64,000 nt of DNA from Stomorhina lunata (Eukaryota > Arthropoda > Insecta > Diptera > Rhiniidae), in contig OW121743.1 in assembly GCA_933228675.1 (NCBI GenBank), positions 65,173,540 to 65,237,539 of the forward strand. Direction: 5' to 3'. Position 1 is the stretch's first letter. Every line of letters begins with the position of its first letter. Both the position numbers and the translations under genes were made by a program. The notes under the pieces were generated by a model. That model was not told where the DNA came from. It made no database searches and was given only the letters and a program-made list of their open reading frames with translations. Shown here piece after piece: positions 24,095 to 35,789 of this stretch.

Positions 24095-25385
24095 TCGGGT
24101 GTTTTTTATTGAGGTATAGAACTTTAAGTTGGCATCACTTTTTTAACTGGCGGCCATTTTGTCAGCTGTCAAGTGATTAATATTTAGTTTGGTTTGCCAT
24201 TTCATCATGAACAGGTTGACAAAAGAACAACGCTTGCAAATCGTGCAAATTTATTTCGAAAATAATGGTTCAGTTCGCGAAGTTTACCGCAAGCTCCGTC
24301 CATTTTATGGTCGACATAATCGTCCATCAGAGCAATTAATTCGGTTAACCATGGATCGTTTTCGCACTACGTTTACACTATGTGATAATACGCATCCGCA
24401 GCGACGTCGAACAGTGCGCACCGAAGAAACAATTGCCGCTGTAGAGCAAAGTGTTGAAGAGGACCCGAATGAATCGATTCGCCACCGTTCACAGCAATTG
24501 GAGCTTTTTCCATCAACTTTATGGAAGATTTTGCGCAAAGATCTTGGCTTGCGACCTTACAAGATCCAGCTTGTGCAAGAATTAAAGCCGCGAGACCATG
24601 CAATGCGTCGTGATTTTGGTGTATGGGCCGAAAATGAGATTGATCTCGATGCTGATTTTCATCGCAAAATTTTGTTCAGTAATGAGGCTCATTTTTGGTT
24701 GAATGGCTACGTCAACAAGCAAAGAGTGAAGAGAATCCACATGAGACCCTTGAGACGCCATTACATCCACAAAAACTGACTGTTTGGTGTGCTCTATGGG
24801 CTGGTGGAGTCATTGGGCCATACTTCTTCCGAAATAATGCTGGAGAGTCAGTTACCATAAATGGAGACCGGTATAGAGCCATGATAACCGACTATTTTGT
24901 TCCCCAATTGGATGGCATGAATGTGGATGAGTTGTGGTTCCAACAAGACGGCGCTACATGCCACACAGCGCACGTCACAATTGATTTATTGAAGGAAACA
25001 TTCGATGAGCGCATAATTTCGCGGAATGGACCTGACAATTGGCCACCAAGATCGTGCGATTTGACACCACTGGATTATTTTCTTTGGGGATATGTGAAGT
25101 CGCTCGTCTACGCCAACAAACCAGAAACGTTAGGGGACTTGGAAGCCAACATTCGTGGCGTTATTGCCAACATACGGCCCCATATGCTCGAAAAAGTAGT
25201 TGTAAATTGGACCTATAGAATTGGCTTTATTCGAGCCAGCCGCGGCGGCCACATGCCCGAAATCATATTTAAACATTAATGGCATAAAATTATCCTTCCA
25301 ATAAAGCCAAATTGATGGACATTAAAACGATTTTCTTGTGTTTTATTTCAATTCGAAGTTCTATACCTCTAAAAAAAACACCCAT
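24095..25385 (+). mobile_element. Tc1/mariner-superfamily element, copy 2, complete ends
   Basis: Both inverted repeats are present: TCGGGTGTTTTTTATTGAGG at the left and, inverted, ATGGGTGTTTTTTTTAGAGG at the right, both continuing with TATAGAACTT. TA lies outside each end (24093-24094 and 25386-25387). The length is 1291 bp. It is nearly identical to copy 1, in the opposite orientation and about 16.4 kb away. Confidence 0.9.
24189..25279 (+). pseudogene. Tc1/mariner transposase, copy 2, broken by a 13-bp deletion
   Basis: The frame opens at 24189 (likely true start 24207, MNRLTKEQ) and matches copy 1 with a handful of substitutions until about 24722. Compared with copy 1, 13 bases are missing after AACAAGCAAA, so the frame shifts and ends at 24779. 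The rest of the protein continues in another frame to 25279, with WFQQDGATCHTAHV and SCDLTPLDYFLWGYVK. The first catalytic position is again Asn (FSNEAHF). It cannot make a full transposase. Confidence 0.9.
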
Positions 25386-25387
25386 TA

Positions 25388-25833
25388 CTTTTGTTGACAA
25401 ATCTATTTAAGATTGTCAATTAAAACACAGTGCTTGCCTCAGGTGGTCTTACCAATTTTAATTCTACATTTCACTATGTAAGTGGTTTCTGAAGTTAGGA
25501 GTTATACGAGGATTACATTTTATATTTCAAGAATAATGAATTCAAGTGCCTCCCTTAGAGCAAAGACAATATAATACAGTCGAATTTCTCTAATTTTAAC
25601 TTCTTTTACTTGAAAAATTGGAGTATTTTTTGTTTTAGCGAAATTTTACCAAACAATGATTTTGATTTTCATAATTTTGTTCATTCGACTTCGAAATTTC
25701 GTTGTCGACATTCGTAGATTCAACACATTTGGGACGAATATGCGTTGCTGACGCCATTTTTATTGATTTTACATTTCCACAAATTAATCATCCTTTCGGA
25801 AATATAACCCTTTTTCACCATATGTACTTTTTT
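25388..25833. other. Spacer, no gene seen
   Basis: Nothing recognised apart from AT-rich sequence. Confidence 0.5.
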
Positions 25834-28420
25834 ATACCCTTCAAAAATAGGTGAAAGGGTATTATAAGTTTGTGCATAGCGTTTGTTTTTATAAGTGATC
25901 GCAGACCCCATAAAAAGCATACCGATAGACTCAGAATCGGGAGGAGAATCGATTAAGCGATGTCCGTCTGTCTGTCTGTTGAAATCTAGTTTCTGAAGCC
26001 CCTGGAGAATGGACCTACATAAATTATATATCAGATTTTAAATGAACGCTATTAAAATTCATCAAAATCGGTTTATAAACACCCGAAATATCAAAAAAAA
26101 TCCCAAAAATTAGACGAAAATTTTAAAATTTGTGATTGAAAAACACTTTTAAATAACAAGAAAAACAAAAATAATCATGGTGTACAAGTGATAATATATT
26201 ATATATCAGATTTTAAGAACTTGTTCCCCAAAGCACTCTGTAAAATTTTATCAAAATCGGTCCCTAAGCAACTGAGATATCGCCAAAGCACTAAATTTGA
26301 TGTATCGCAAATGTATCCTAAAATCTGTTATATAAACTCCATAAATCTGGTTATGAGTAACATTCAAATTGTACCGATCGATTCAGAATCGGCAGGAGAA
26401 TCGATTTCGCGACGTCCGTCCGTCCGTCTGTTTGCCTGTCCGTCCGTCCGTCTATCTGTATGTCCGTCCGTCTACCTGCCTGCCCTTTTTTCTGTTGTAG
26501 TTTATGGAGCTCTTGTTTTGTCGATATCTCAGATGTTTATTTTGATGAAATTTAATAGCGTAATTCGCAGGGGATTACCTAAATTCTGATGCATTCGGTA
26601 ATTTGTGGTAGATAAATTGTAGTGTTTAAGCAATATTTCAGGTGTTTTGATCGACAATGATGAAATTCAGGGTGGGACCATATCCTAAAATTTTGTGTAA
26701 AATGCATATGGGTATACCTTCCAGGAGCTCCACAAATCTGATTTTAGCAGGCAAACTCACTGCATTTATCTTAATTTTGAGTCTGACTTTTGAACATTAT
26801 GATAACATTTATGAATGTTATCATAATCAAAAATGCAGCTAAGCTCATGATTTGCGTTCAAAACCTACATATCGTTACTTTAATATAGAAAGGCCCTAAG
26901 TCGTTTTTCTTTCAAATCGCTTTTTAAAACTTTATCTAATATAATTTTATAAACATCTTTTAATTTTAAAAAACATTATTATATCATTAAATTCTTTAGA
27001 GAATTTTGTAAAACACTGAATTTAAAAAATTTTTGTATCTTTAAAACTTAAGATTTTATTTAGTCTTTTCCCCCTCTCCTGTAATCTAAGAAAAATACTA
27101 GTTAGGGCTTTTCTATATTAAAGTAACGATATGTATGTACCTCACATTTGAACGACAATTTAAATTTTTTAATTGCAATTGAGAGAAATCCGTTCACGTT
27201 TGACAATTGCTCCCGTATAACTTCGCCTAAGGCAATCTCTTAGTAGCTAATAAATGACAAATTATAATAGATGCGATAATGACATTTAGTATATAATAAC
27301 GTTATTCAACGCGAAAATTCTCCACACGTCCATCGGACAGATCGAATGAACAATACATCCCAAGTATTATTGATGAAGTATTCATCTTAATTAGTTTACT
27401 AACTTCAAATTAATAAATAAATGTTCAATAACTTTTCCGACAAAGCTAAAATCCATCCATTCAAAAGCTATATATTTCACGTATGTAAGGCTTGGATACA
27501 TTGAGAAAACAATCATTGTTAAAGCTTTGATCTAAATCGGTCCGTTAACTTCAGAGTTTTAAATAAATAATCAAGAACTTTTACTTGTTGGATGATACTG
27601 TAAAGGTATGGTAAAGGTAAGGTAGGATCTGAATGTCGTTTGTTAGGGATCCTTTGTATTGTAATAGATTTGAAGTTTTGGTATTATCTTAGCACCACTG
27701 CCGATATTGTTACGAGTATCAAAATGCCCTTTTGAGAGAATTAAAACAAGTCGTATTGAAATGTATATTAATTCTGCCTTAATTGTGGGCTCGCGTCCCT
27801 TTTTATATAAAGTTCTTAATTAAAATTATTCATTACGAGTTAAAGAACACAACCCTCACTGTGCACTACGTTTTTGGGTTGCGTGTGCTCTTGCAAATCT
27901 AAGGGCATCTACATTTGAAAGCATCTTTTCTGCATGGTTCATCTAATCTATCAAACTTTATTAAATGTTCGTAAAATAGACACATATATCGAAGCTACTG
28001 GCTGGCTTTAATAAGCATTACCTACTTGTAGTCTAGTAACCATTACCTTTCACAAAAGTACCACTTTAGAACCCAAGTGACACTGCCTTCGACATTAGCC
28101 ACCTGCCCAACCTAACCTTTGGGTCCATAACTATTCTAGATGATGACGCCACCGAAAAGCTTTTCGTTTTCCGACTCTTAATTTTAAATACTCTTTGCAT
28201 ATAATACTAGTATAACCAAATATTGCTAGGAATTAGATTTAGTGTGAACAAAAGAAAATTAATATACATATCAAGCATTTGTGTGGGGCTCAACTAAGTC
28301 AATTATCAGAAACTATATAATTATCTATAAATTCTTACGATTTTGTACTTTACTTTTGGAACACCATTGGTGAAGGGTATCCAAGATTCGGCAAAGCCGA
28401 TTATACCACTCTTACTTGTT
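25834..28420 (+). mobile_element. HINE-like repeat, second subfamily, with LINE insertion
   Basis: Starts ATACCCTTC with a hairpin (ATACCCTTCAAAAATAGGTG, then AAAGGGTAT) and ends GAAGGGTATCC, AGATTCGGCAAAGCCGATT (a hairpin) and CTCTTACTTGTT. The interior has GATGTCCGTCTGTCTG, two further GTCCGTCC tracts near 26415-26480, and many phrases of the form 'AAAATCGGT'. The 2.6-kb length is partly from a LINE tail near 27840-28118 and perhaps from tandem copies of this family fused together. Confidence 0.55.
27840..28118 (+). pseudogene. LINE 3' end fragment
   Basis: Parallels the 3' end of the remnant at 4340-4645: CACAACCCTCACTGTGCACT, GCATCTTTTCTGCATGGTT, CTGGCTTTAATAAGC, CTTGTAGTCTAGTAACCATT, then CCCAACCTAACCT. 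It is 5'-truncated, with no open frame. The true 5' limit may lie as far left as about 27600. Confidence 0.6.
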
Positions 28421-29045
28421 TATCCTATTCTTTGATTCTTTCACAACATTAATGTATCTAATATTTTTGTCTAATATTTTGCGTCGCACTGCTCGATTAG
28501 CACTACGAATTTCGTCATTCGCATCCATTGTGAGCACTTTCATATAAACCCATATGTTCTATTTCTAACGACGAATATTCGTTTCGAAAAATTGGTCGTT
28601 CGTTCCAGTTTCATTTTATACTTTAAACATTAAAGTCCTAAAAACAAAATATCCAAGATGTAGTTTTGGAGTTATTGCAATTTTCTCCTGAAAATTTGTG
28701 CCCTTGACGTCATGCTGAAAGGTATGCAGCAAAATTTGAAAAAAAAATACAAATTAAGGCACTTCATTTTGGAAAATGGAACATATTTCTCAGGCCAGTT
28801 TCAAAATTCCTTTTTTAATTTTTTGGAAGGAATTTTGTTCAACAAATTTACAAATTTAAAATTATTTAATCGGTAAATTGAAGTAAATAAATGAAAGAAT
28901 AAAAACCAGGGACCGAAAATAACTGTTATTTTTGAATTTTTGATTAAAAAAAGCAACCGCAAGGAAATGTCGGAGAATAAAACTAAGTATACCATTTTGA
29001 TAGTCTTGGACCAAATTTTCATAAAATGCGATGATTTTTAAAAAT
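28421..29045. other. AT-rich spacer, no gene seen
   Basis: No recognisable gene. The 73-codon minus-strand frame at 28801-29022 has no motif I know. Confidence 0.45.
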
Positions 29046-29049
29046 CTGA

Positions 29050-29690
29050 TTTTTATTTTTTAGAAAAAAAATAACAGTTATTTTTTGATTTTTTTTTTTT
29101 TGAGCAAAAATAACAGTTAGTTTTAACTTTTATTCTTTCGAGCAAAAATAAAAGTTATTTTTAAACTTTTATTTTTTCGAGCAAAAATAACAGTTATTTT
29201 TAACTTTCATTATTTCAATCATGAATAAAAGTTATTTTTTTACTTTTATTTTTTCGAGCAGAAATAAAAGTTATTTTTGTGTTTTCACAGAAAAATTATC
29301 TTTGTTTGACAAAAATGTTCAATAAATTTATCACGAATTTAAACAAAAATAACTTTTATTTCTGCTCGAAAAAATAAAAGTCAAAAAATAACTTTTATTT
29401 CTGCTCGAAAAAATAAAAGTCAAAAAATAACTTTTATCCATGCTCGAAATAATAAGAGTCAAAAATAACTGTCATTTTTGCTCGAAAAAATAAAAGTTAA
29501 AAAATAACTTTTATTTCTGCTCGAAAAAATAAAAGTCAAAAGTAACTGTTATTTTTTATCGAAATAATAAAAATCAAAACTAACTGTTATTTTTTATCGA
29601 AAAAATAAAAGTCAAAAAATAACTTATTTCTGCTCGAAAAAATAAAAGTTAAAAAATAACTTTTATTTTCTGACTTTTACTTTGATAAAG
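29050..29690. repeat. 39-bp tandem repeat arranged as a large inverted repeat (array D)
   Basis: The left half (about 29100-29290) has units with CGAGCAAAAATAACAGTTA spaced 38-39 bp (29102, 29140, 29179). The right half (about 29345-29690) has the reverse complement, AACTTTTATTTCTGCTCGAA, spaced 39 bp (29362, 29401, 29440). The switch in direction lies near 29295-29340. A transcript would fold into a hairpin some 200-300 bp long. Confidence 0.85.
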
Positions 29691-29962
29691 TAAGAAAGTC
29701 GGTCAAGCCCGCCTATATGATACCCTTCACCACTGAGGTCCAAATGTCTTTTCTATTTCTTGCTTAACAAATATTTGATAAATTTTGTTTATCACATAAA
29801 AATTTTCTCAAAACATAAATATTTATGCTATTTTCATAGCTGGGTCAAATGTGGACCGATTATCTTGAAATTAAGGAATTTGATTACAGTCTTTATCTAT
29901 TCACGAAACATAAAAGTCAACTCTCGCATGGGAGCTATGTCAAATACGAACCTATTGTTATA
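29691..29962 (-). mobile_element. HINE-like repeat, truncated
   Basis: Begins GTAAGAAAGTCGGTCAAGCC (inverted 3' end) followed by GATACCCTTCACCACTGAGG and part of the interior (CAAATGTGGACCGATTATCT). The 5' end is missing. It is joined directly to array D. Confidence 0.6.
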
Positions 29963-31189
29963 AGCTGGTAAGTTACTTAACATTTGTTTAAAACATCTCT
30001 AAACTAAAAATGGTCGTCATGACTGTTTTAACTTGACATTTATTAAAAGGAAGTGGTTTTCGAGATATGGAACGAAATAATTTATGTTCATAAAATTTTA
30101 TACAGAAATTGATGTTCATGTAGAACCTTTTTTTCTTTAGTATTAATGTGGTTTTCCGGATTCCATTCGAATAAGAAGTCATGGGGTATGAATCGAGTCT
30201 ATACATTTTAAATGTGAAATTTCGAACAATTGTTTTTAGAAAGACTAATCTTTAACAAGTGATATTTAAAAAATTTCCTTCAAAAAGTGTTAATTTCAAA
30301 ATTAACCTTTAAAAAGTAAAATTTTTAAATATTTTCTTAAAAAGTTTAATTTTGAAACATTTACTTTGAAAGAAATAGTTTTAAAAATGTCTTAAAAAAG
30401 TAAAATGGTGAAAAATGTTGTTTGTTCCTGTTTATATGATAATCTTCGCTTTATGTTGATATTTGTTTAGACAGTATAATTCGCATTTATTCTGTGTCGA
30501 TCTTTCTAGAGTCAGAGATACTCATACTGATGATGATGGCCTAACCAACAATCGAACGAGTCGAGAAAAAGTTGTCCTTACCAACATTTTTTGTTTTTAT
30601 CAGAAAACTTTTTATTACAATAATAATAATTGTAATAGATTGAGATCCTAGTGCAATACACTTATGTAAAGCATTTTAGTAAAAAAATTTCGTTCAAAAT
30701 TAAAATTTTAAAATTTTAAAGTAAAACTTTTAAAAAATTATTAAGAAAAGTAAAATTTTTAAACATGTTTTTTTAGTGAAATTTTGAGAATTTTTTTTAA
30801 ATGTCCTTTAATTTTTTCAAAATTTATGTTAAAATTCTTTTGTTAAGGAAGTTTTAAAAAAGTTTAGGAAATTTATTACCTTTAAATTCTCCTTTCGACT
30901 ACCTCTAAGGGTTTTAGCTTTAAATTTGTTCCATTTTTTAAATACAATACCATTTATAATACGAAATATCGACCAGTTTTAAGTGCCTCCTTTTAGAAAC
31001 TCGTAATAATGTTGGAATTTCGAAATAATTGTGTTGCTATCAAAAAATATTACGAAAAAAATCCATTAACATAACAAAAAATGTACAAAACATTCAACTT
31101 AACATAATAAATACCTCGTAGTACTTATTTCCATATTTTAGCTGCATTTATACGAGGAAAAAAAATATTTATTTGAAATATATTTTATT
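29963..31189. other. AT-rich spacer with degenerate repeat units
   Basis: From about 30240 to 30400 and 30660 to 30890 there are worn units of AAAATTT-CCTTT-AAAAAG type, probably outliers of the 29-bp minisatellite. The stretch around 30590-30665 (TGTAATAGATTGAGATCC, TAGTGCAATACACTT) is an inverted relative of 2365-2410. No gene was recognised. Confidence 0.45.
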
Positions 31190-33400
31190 ATACCCTATAC
31201 CATCTTAGGGTATTATGTGTTTGTGATGATGTATGTAACACATGGTAATATCAATCTGATCGACTTAGAAACATATAAATTTAATATAATTTTTTCAAAA
31301 TAAGTTCATCTTTAAGTTCATCTTTTTCAGCGAATTTTGTGCAAATTGAAAATTTCACTTCTTAAAGAAAATTTTAAAAATTTAAATTTTTAAAGGAAAT
31401 TTTACAAAATTTATTTTTTTCAAAGAAATTTAACAAAATGTAATTTTTTCAAAGAAGTTTAACAAAATTTCACTTTTTAAAGGAAATTGTATAAAATTTC
31501 ACTTTTTAACAGAAATTGTGTAAAATTTCACTTTTTAAAAGAAATTTTGCAAAATTACAATTTTTGGGGAAAATTTTACAAAATTTTACTTTAAAAAGGA
31601 AATTTTCACTTTTTAAAAGAAATTTTACAAAATTTAATTTTTTCAAAGAAATTTAACAAAATTTCACTTTTTAAAGGAAATTTTGTAAAATTTGACTTTT
31701 TAAAGGAAATTTTACAAAATTACAATTTTTGGGGGAAATTTTACAAACTTTTACTTTTTAAAGGAAATTTTAAAAAACTCACTTTTTAAAGGAAATTTTA
31801 AAAAATTTCAGTTTTTTAAAAATATTTTAAAAAATTAAAAAAAACAAAATCACTTTTAAAAAGAAAATTTTACTTTTACTTTTTGCTTTTACTTTACTTT
31901 TTGTAAAATTTTACTTTTTATAAGAAATTTTGTAAAATTTCACTTTTTAAATAAAATTTTACAAAATTTCATTTTATAAAAGTAATTTTACAGAATTTTA
32001 CTTTTTAAAGAAAATTTTTTAAAAATTCATTTTTTTAAATTCAACAAAATTTTATAAAATTTCACTTTTAAAAGAAAATTTTGTAAAATATCACTTTTTA
32101 AAGGAAATTTTATAAAATTTCACTTTTTAAAGGAAATTTTACAACTTTCAACTTTTAAAGGAAATTTTAAAAATTTTTACTTTTTAAAGGAAATTTTACA
32201 AAATTTCACTTTTCAAAGGAAATTTTACAAATTACAATTTTTAAAGGAAATTTTAAAAAATTTTACTTTTTAAAAAAAATTTTTCAAAATTTCACATTTA
32301 AAAAAACTCGTGTAAAATTTCACTTTTTAAAGGAAATTTTACAAAAGAAATTTAGCTAAATTTCACTTTTTCAAAGAAATTTAGCAAAATTTCACTTTAT
32401 AAAGGAGATTTTACAAAATTTTTTAACCGAAATTTTTTAAAGGAAATTTTGTAAAATTTCACTTTTAAAAGGAAATTTTGTAAAATTTCACTTTTTGATG
32501 GAAATTTTACAAAATTACAATTTCTAGGGGAATTTTACAAAATTTTACTTTTTAAAGGAAATTCTACAAAATTTCACTTTTCAAAGGAAATTTTACAAAT
32601 TTAAATTTTTAAACGTAATTTTAAAAAAGTTCACTTTTTAAAGGGAATTTTACAAAATTTGACTTTTTAAAGAAAATATTACAAAATTTCACTTCTTAAA
32701 AGAATTTATGCAAAATTACAGTTTTTAGGGGAAATTTTACAAAATTTTACTTTTTAAATGAAACTTTACAAAATTTCACTTTACAAAGAAAAATTTCACT
32801 TTTTAAGAAAATTTCACTTTTTAAGGAAATTTTTAAAATTCACTTTTAAAAGGAAATTTTACAAAATTTCACATTTTAAAAAAATTTCACTTTTTAAAGG
32901 AAATTTTTCAAAATTTCACTTTTTAAAGAAAATTTTAAAAAATTTAATTTTTGCAAAGAAATTTAATAAAATTTAATTGTATAAAATTTCACTTTTTAAA
33001 GGAAATTGTGTAAAATTTAAATTTTTAAAGGAAATTTTGCAAACTTACAATTTTTAGGGGAAATTTTACTTTTTAAAGGAAATTTTACAAAATTTCACTT
33101 TTTAACGAAATTTTACTTTTTAAAGGAGGTTCAAAAAAATTCACTTTTAATAGGAAATTTTACAAAATTTCACATTTTAAAGGAAATCTTACAAAATTTC
33201 ACTTTTTAAGGAAATTTTACAAAATTTCACTTTTAAAGGAAATTTTAAAAAATTTCAGTTTTTAAAGCAAATTTAAAACAATTTTACTTTTTAAAGGATA
33301 TTTCAAAAAATCTCTTTTTTGAAAGAAGCTATAGCTTTAATTATAATAACAGTGGTATAGGGTACTGTTGGGTCGGTATGACCAAAATTTCTTACTTGTA
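31190..33400 (+). mobile_element. HINE-like element filled by a minisatellite
   Basis: The left end is ATACCCTATACCATCTTAGG followed by GTATTATGTGTTTGTGATG. The right end is CAGTGGTATAGGGTACTG, GGGTCGGTATGACC (a hairpin) and TTTCTTACTTGTA. The subterminal repeats TACCCTATACCA and TGGTATAGGGTA are perfect inverses, so both ends belong to one element. Nearly all the 2.2 kb between them is array E. It lies immediately upstream of the calcineurin A coding exon, presumably in its first intron. Confidence 0.7.
31310..33335. repeat. 29-bp AT minisatellite (array E)
   Basis: About 70 units of TTTCACTTTTTAAAGGAAA plus TTTTACAAAA type; the spacing is 29 bp where clean (31661, 31690). Diverged units with CAATTTTTGGGGGAAA recur at intervals, hinting at higher-order structure. 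The same unit type makes up array F on the other side of the calcineurin exon. Confidence 0.9.
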
Positions 33401-33420
33401 TTAAAACTTACATACTTACC

Positions 33421-33461
33421 CTCCTGGTCTTATATTCTTTATATCTTTTTTTTCTTTTTAG
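33421..33461 (+). promoter_or_regulatory. Splice acceptor upstream of the calcineurin A coding exon
   Basis: A long pyrimidine tract (TATCTTTTTTTTCTTTTTAG) ends in AG at 33460-33461. The following 266 bases contain no ATG before 33728, as expected for a 5' UTR exon segment, and they are A-rich with CAA repeats. Confidence 0.7.
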
Positions 33462-33727
33462 GTCACTCAAATACAGCTACCGAAAAGAAAGTAGAAGAAA
33501 AAGCCTTGGGGCACATAGAACATAAAAGAAAACACGAAAATCTACAAGAATTTTTAAAAAAGAAGAAAACATTTTTTAAACCAAATAAAAACCCAAAAAA
33601 ATAAAAAATATCTAGTAGAAAATATACTTTAACTAAATAAAGAATAAAAAAAGGAAAAAGCTTTAACAAAAACCAATAGCAACAACAACTACAAACAACA
33701 ACAACAACAAATACAAAATAAGGAAAC

Positions 33728-35473
33728 ATGTCTTCGCCAGCAACACAGCATCCACCATCACAGCAACAACAACAAAAGTCAGCAGCTACCAACAACAACA
33801 TACATGAGAAATCCACAGCTGTAAATACAACAACAAACAACAAAGGATCATCATCACAAACTGGCTCGACACAAGCAGCTTCAGCTGCCGGAGGCGGAGG
33901 TGGTGGTGGCGATGGCAACACAACTTCATCGAATAGCCCCAACAATAGTCCAACCAAGAAACAGCCACCACTTAATACTAAAGATCGCGTTATCGACAGT
34001 GTACCCTTTCCGCCCAGTCGCAAACTAAACGTGTCGGATATCTTCGATAGCCGCACTGGCAAACCCAATCACGAAGTACTTAAAGTGCATTTTATTTTGG
34101 AGGGCCGTATCGAGGAAGAGGCGGCCTTGAAGATTATACGTGATGGCGCTACCTTGCTGAGGCAGGAGAAGACCATGATCGATATTGAGGCTCCGGTGAC
34201 AGTGTGCGGTGATATTCATGGACAATTTTATGATCTGATGAAATTGTTTGAAATCGGTGGCTCTCCCGCCACCACAAAGTACTTATTTTTGGGTGATTAT
34301 GTAGATCGAGGCTATTTTAGTATTGAGTGCGTATTGTATTTGTGGTCTTTGAAGATCACCTATCCCACTACATTGTTCTTACTGCGTGGCAATCATGAGT
34401 GTCGCCATTTAACTGAATACTTTACTTTTAAGCAGGAGTGCAAAATAAAATACTCGGAACGTGTCTACGATGCGTGTATGGAGGCATTTGATTGTTTGCC
34501 GCTGGCGGCATTAATGAACCAACAGTTCCTTTGTGTCCACGGTGGCCTATCGCCCGAAATACATGAACTCGAGGATATACGTCGTTTAGATCGCTTTAAA
34601 GAACCTCCCGCCTTTGGGCCCATGTGTGATCTCTTGTGGTCCGATCCCTTGGAGGATTTTGGCAATGAAAAGAACTCGGACTTCTATACGCACAATTCGG
34701 TAAGAGGCTGTTCGTATTTTTACAGTTATGCAGCCTGTTGCGATTTTCTGCAAAACAACAATCTACTCTCGATTATACGAGCTCACGAAGCGCAGGACGC
34801 TGGCTATCGTATGTATCGGAAATCACAAACCACCGGCTTTCCGTCGCTCATCACCATCTTCTCAGCACCCAATTACTTGGATGTCTACAACAATAAGGCT
34901 GCTGTTTTGAAATATGAAAATAATGTCATGAACATACGCCAATTCAATTGTTCGCCTCATCCCTACTGGCTTCCCAATTTCATGGATGTCTTTACCTGGT
35001 CTCTGCCTTTTGTGGGCGAGAAGGTCACCGAAATGCTGGTGAATGTCTTAAACATTTGCTCCGACGACGAACTAATGACCGAGAGTGAAGAACCCTGCTC
35101 GGATGATGAGGCGGCCTTACGCAAAGAAGTCATACGCAATAAGATAAGAGCCATTGGCAAAATGGCCCGTGTCTTCTCTGTTCTCCGTGAAGAATCGGAA
35201 TCGGTTCTACAGTTGAAGGGTCTGACACCAACGGGTGCCTTGCCTTTGGGTGCCCTTTCGGGTGGCAAACAATCTCTGAAGAATGCCATGCAAGGCTTCT
35301 CGCCCAATCACAAAATCACCTCGTTTGCGGAAGCCAAAGGTTTGGATGCGGTTAATGAGCGTATGCCACCACGACGTGATACAACACCCTCGCCGGCTGA
35401 AGAAGGCCAAAAAACATTGTCTCAGCAAGCAGCTGCTGCCGCCAATGCCAATGCGAATTCAATCAATGGATAA
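33728..35473 (+). CDS. CanA: Calcineurin A: Ser/Thr protein phosphatase 2B catalytic subunit
   Basis: A 581-residue protein in one exon. It is the catalytic subunit of the Ca2+/calmodulin-dependent phosphatase, which works in the cytosol with calcineurin B. The first 80 residues are a low-complexity Gln/Asn/Gly/Ser leader. The phosphatase core (about 81-420) has the metal and active-site motifs GDIHG (161-165), GDYVDRG (189-195), GNHE (221-224), HGG (271-273) and RAHE (351-354). The calcineurin B-binding helix follows at about 418-440, then the calmodulin-binding segment at about 463-490 ([19 protein letters not shown]) and the autoinhibitory segment starting at 530 ([15 protein letters not shown]). 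All key residues are present and the length is normal for insects. The start is the first ATG after the splice acceptor (context GAAACATG). It resembles the Drosophila Pp2B-14D/CanA-14F pair more than CanA1, but the paralogue was not resolved. AT minisatellites lie on both sides. Confidence 0.96.
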   Translation: MSSPATQHPPSQQQQQKSAATNNNIHEKSTAVNTTTNNKGSSSQTGSTQAASAAGGGGGGGDGNTTSSNSPNNSPTKKQPPLNTKDRVIDSVPFPPSRKLNVSDIFDSRTGKPNHEVLKVHFILEGRIEEEAALKIIRDGATLLRQEKTMIDIEAPVTVCGDIHGQFYDLMKLFEIGGSPATTKYLFLGDYVDRGYFSIECVLYLWSLKITYPTTLFLLRGNHECRHLTEYFTFKQECKIKYSERVYDACMEAFDCLPLAALMNQQFLCVHGGLSPEIHELEDIRRLDRFKEPPAFGPMCDLLWSDPLEDFGNEKNSDFYTHNSVRGCSYFYSYAACCDFLQNNNLLSIIRAHEAQDAGYRMYRKSQTTGFPSLITIFSAPNYLDVYNNKAAVLKYENNVMNIRQFNCSPHPYWLPNFMDVFTWSLPFVGEKVTEMLVNVLNICSDDELMTESEEPCSDDEAALRKEVIRNKIRAIGKMARVFSVLREESESVLQLKGLTPTGALPLGALSGGKQSLKNAMQGFSPNHKITSFAEAKGLDAVNERMPPRRDTTPSPAEEGQKTLSQQAAAAANANANSING

Positions 35474-35789
35474 TTCTAAGTCATAAAATTAACACAACAA
35501 CAACAACAAGAAACATCATACAACAAACAAAACAACAAAACCAGCAAACAAAGCATTAACAAATAAAATTGTTGAAAAAAGTTTTAAGGTTTTTTTCTTC
35601 TTTCTTCGTTAACGAAATAGTAAAAAACAACAACAACAACAAGAAATAATTCAAATTTATACAACAACAAATAAGTATTTCTCTTCTGCATACAAATAAT
35701 TTTGGTTGGTCATATAAATCGGATAATGAAGGTAAATATTCAACTATTTCTATAAAAAAAATATTTCTAAATTTTCCTTTTTAAAAGTA
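35474..35789 (+). other. CanA: Calcineurin A 3' UTR and likely end
   Basis: A CAA-rich 3' UTR follows the TAA stop. AATAAA at 35562-35567 is a plausible polyadenylation signal, giving a 3' UTR of about 110 bp. Longer forms using later signals cannot be excluded. Confidence 0.5.

Noticed and set aside
33463..34068. 201-codon minus-strand frame opposite the calcineurin 5' region
   Set aside because: A mirror of CAA and GGN repeats on the coding strand; composition is Cys/Val/Leu-rich with no domain, and the sense gene is certain.
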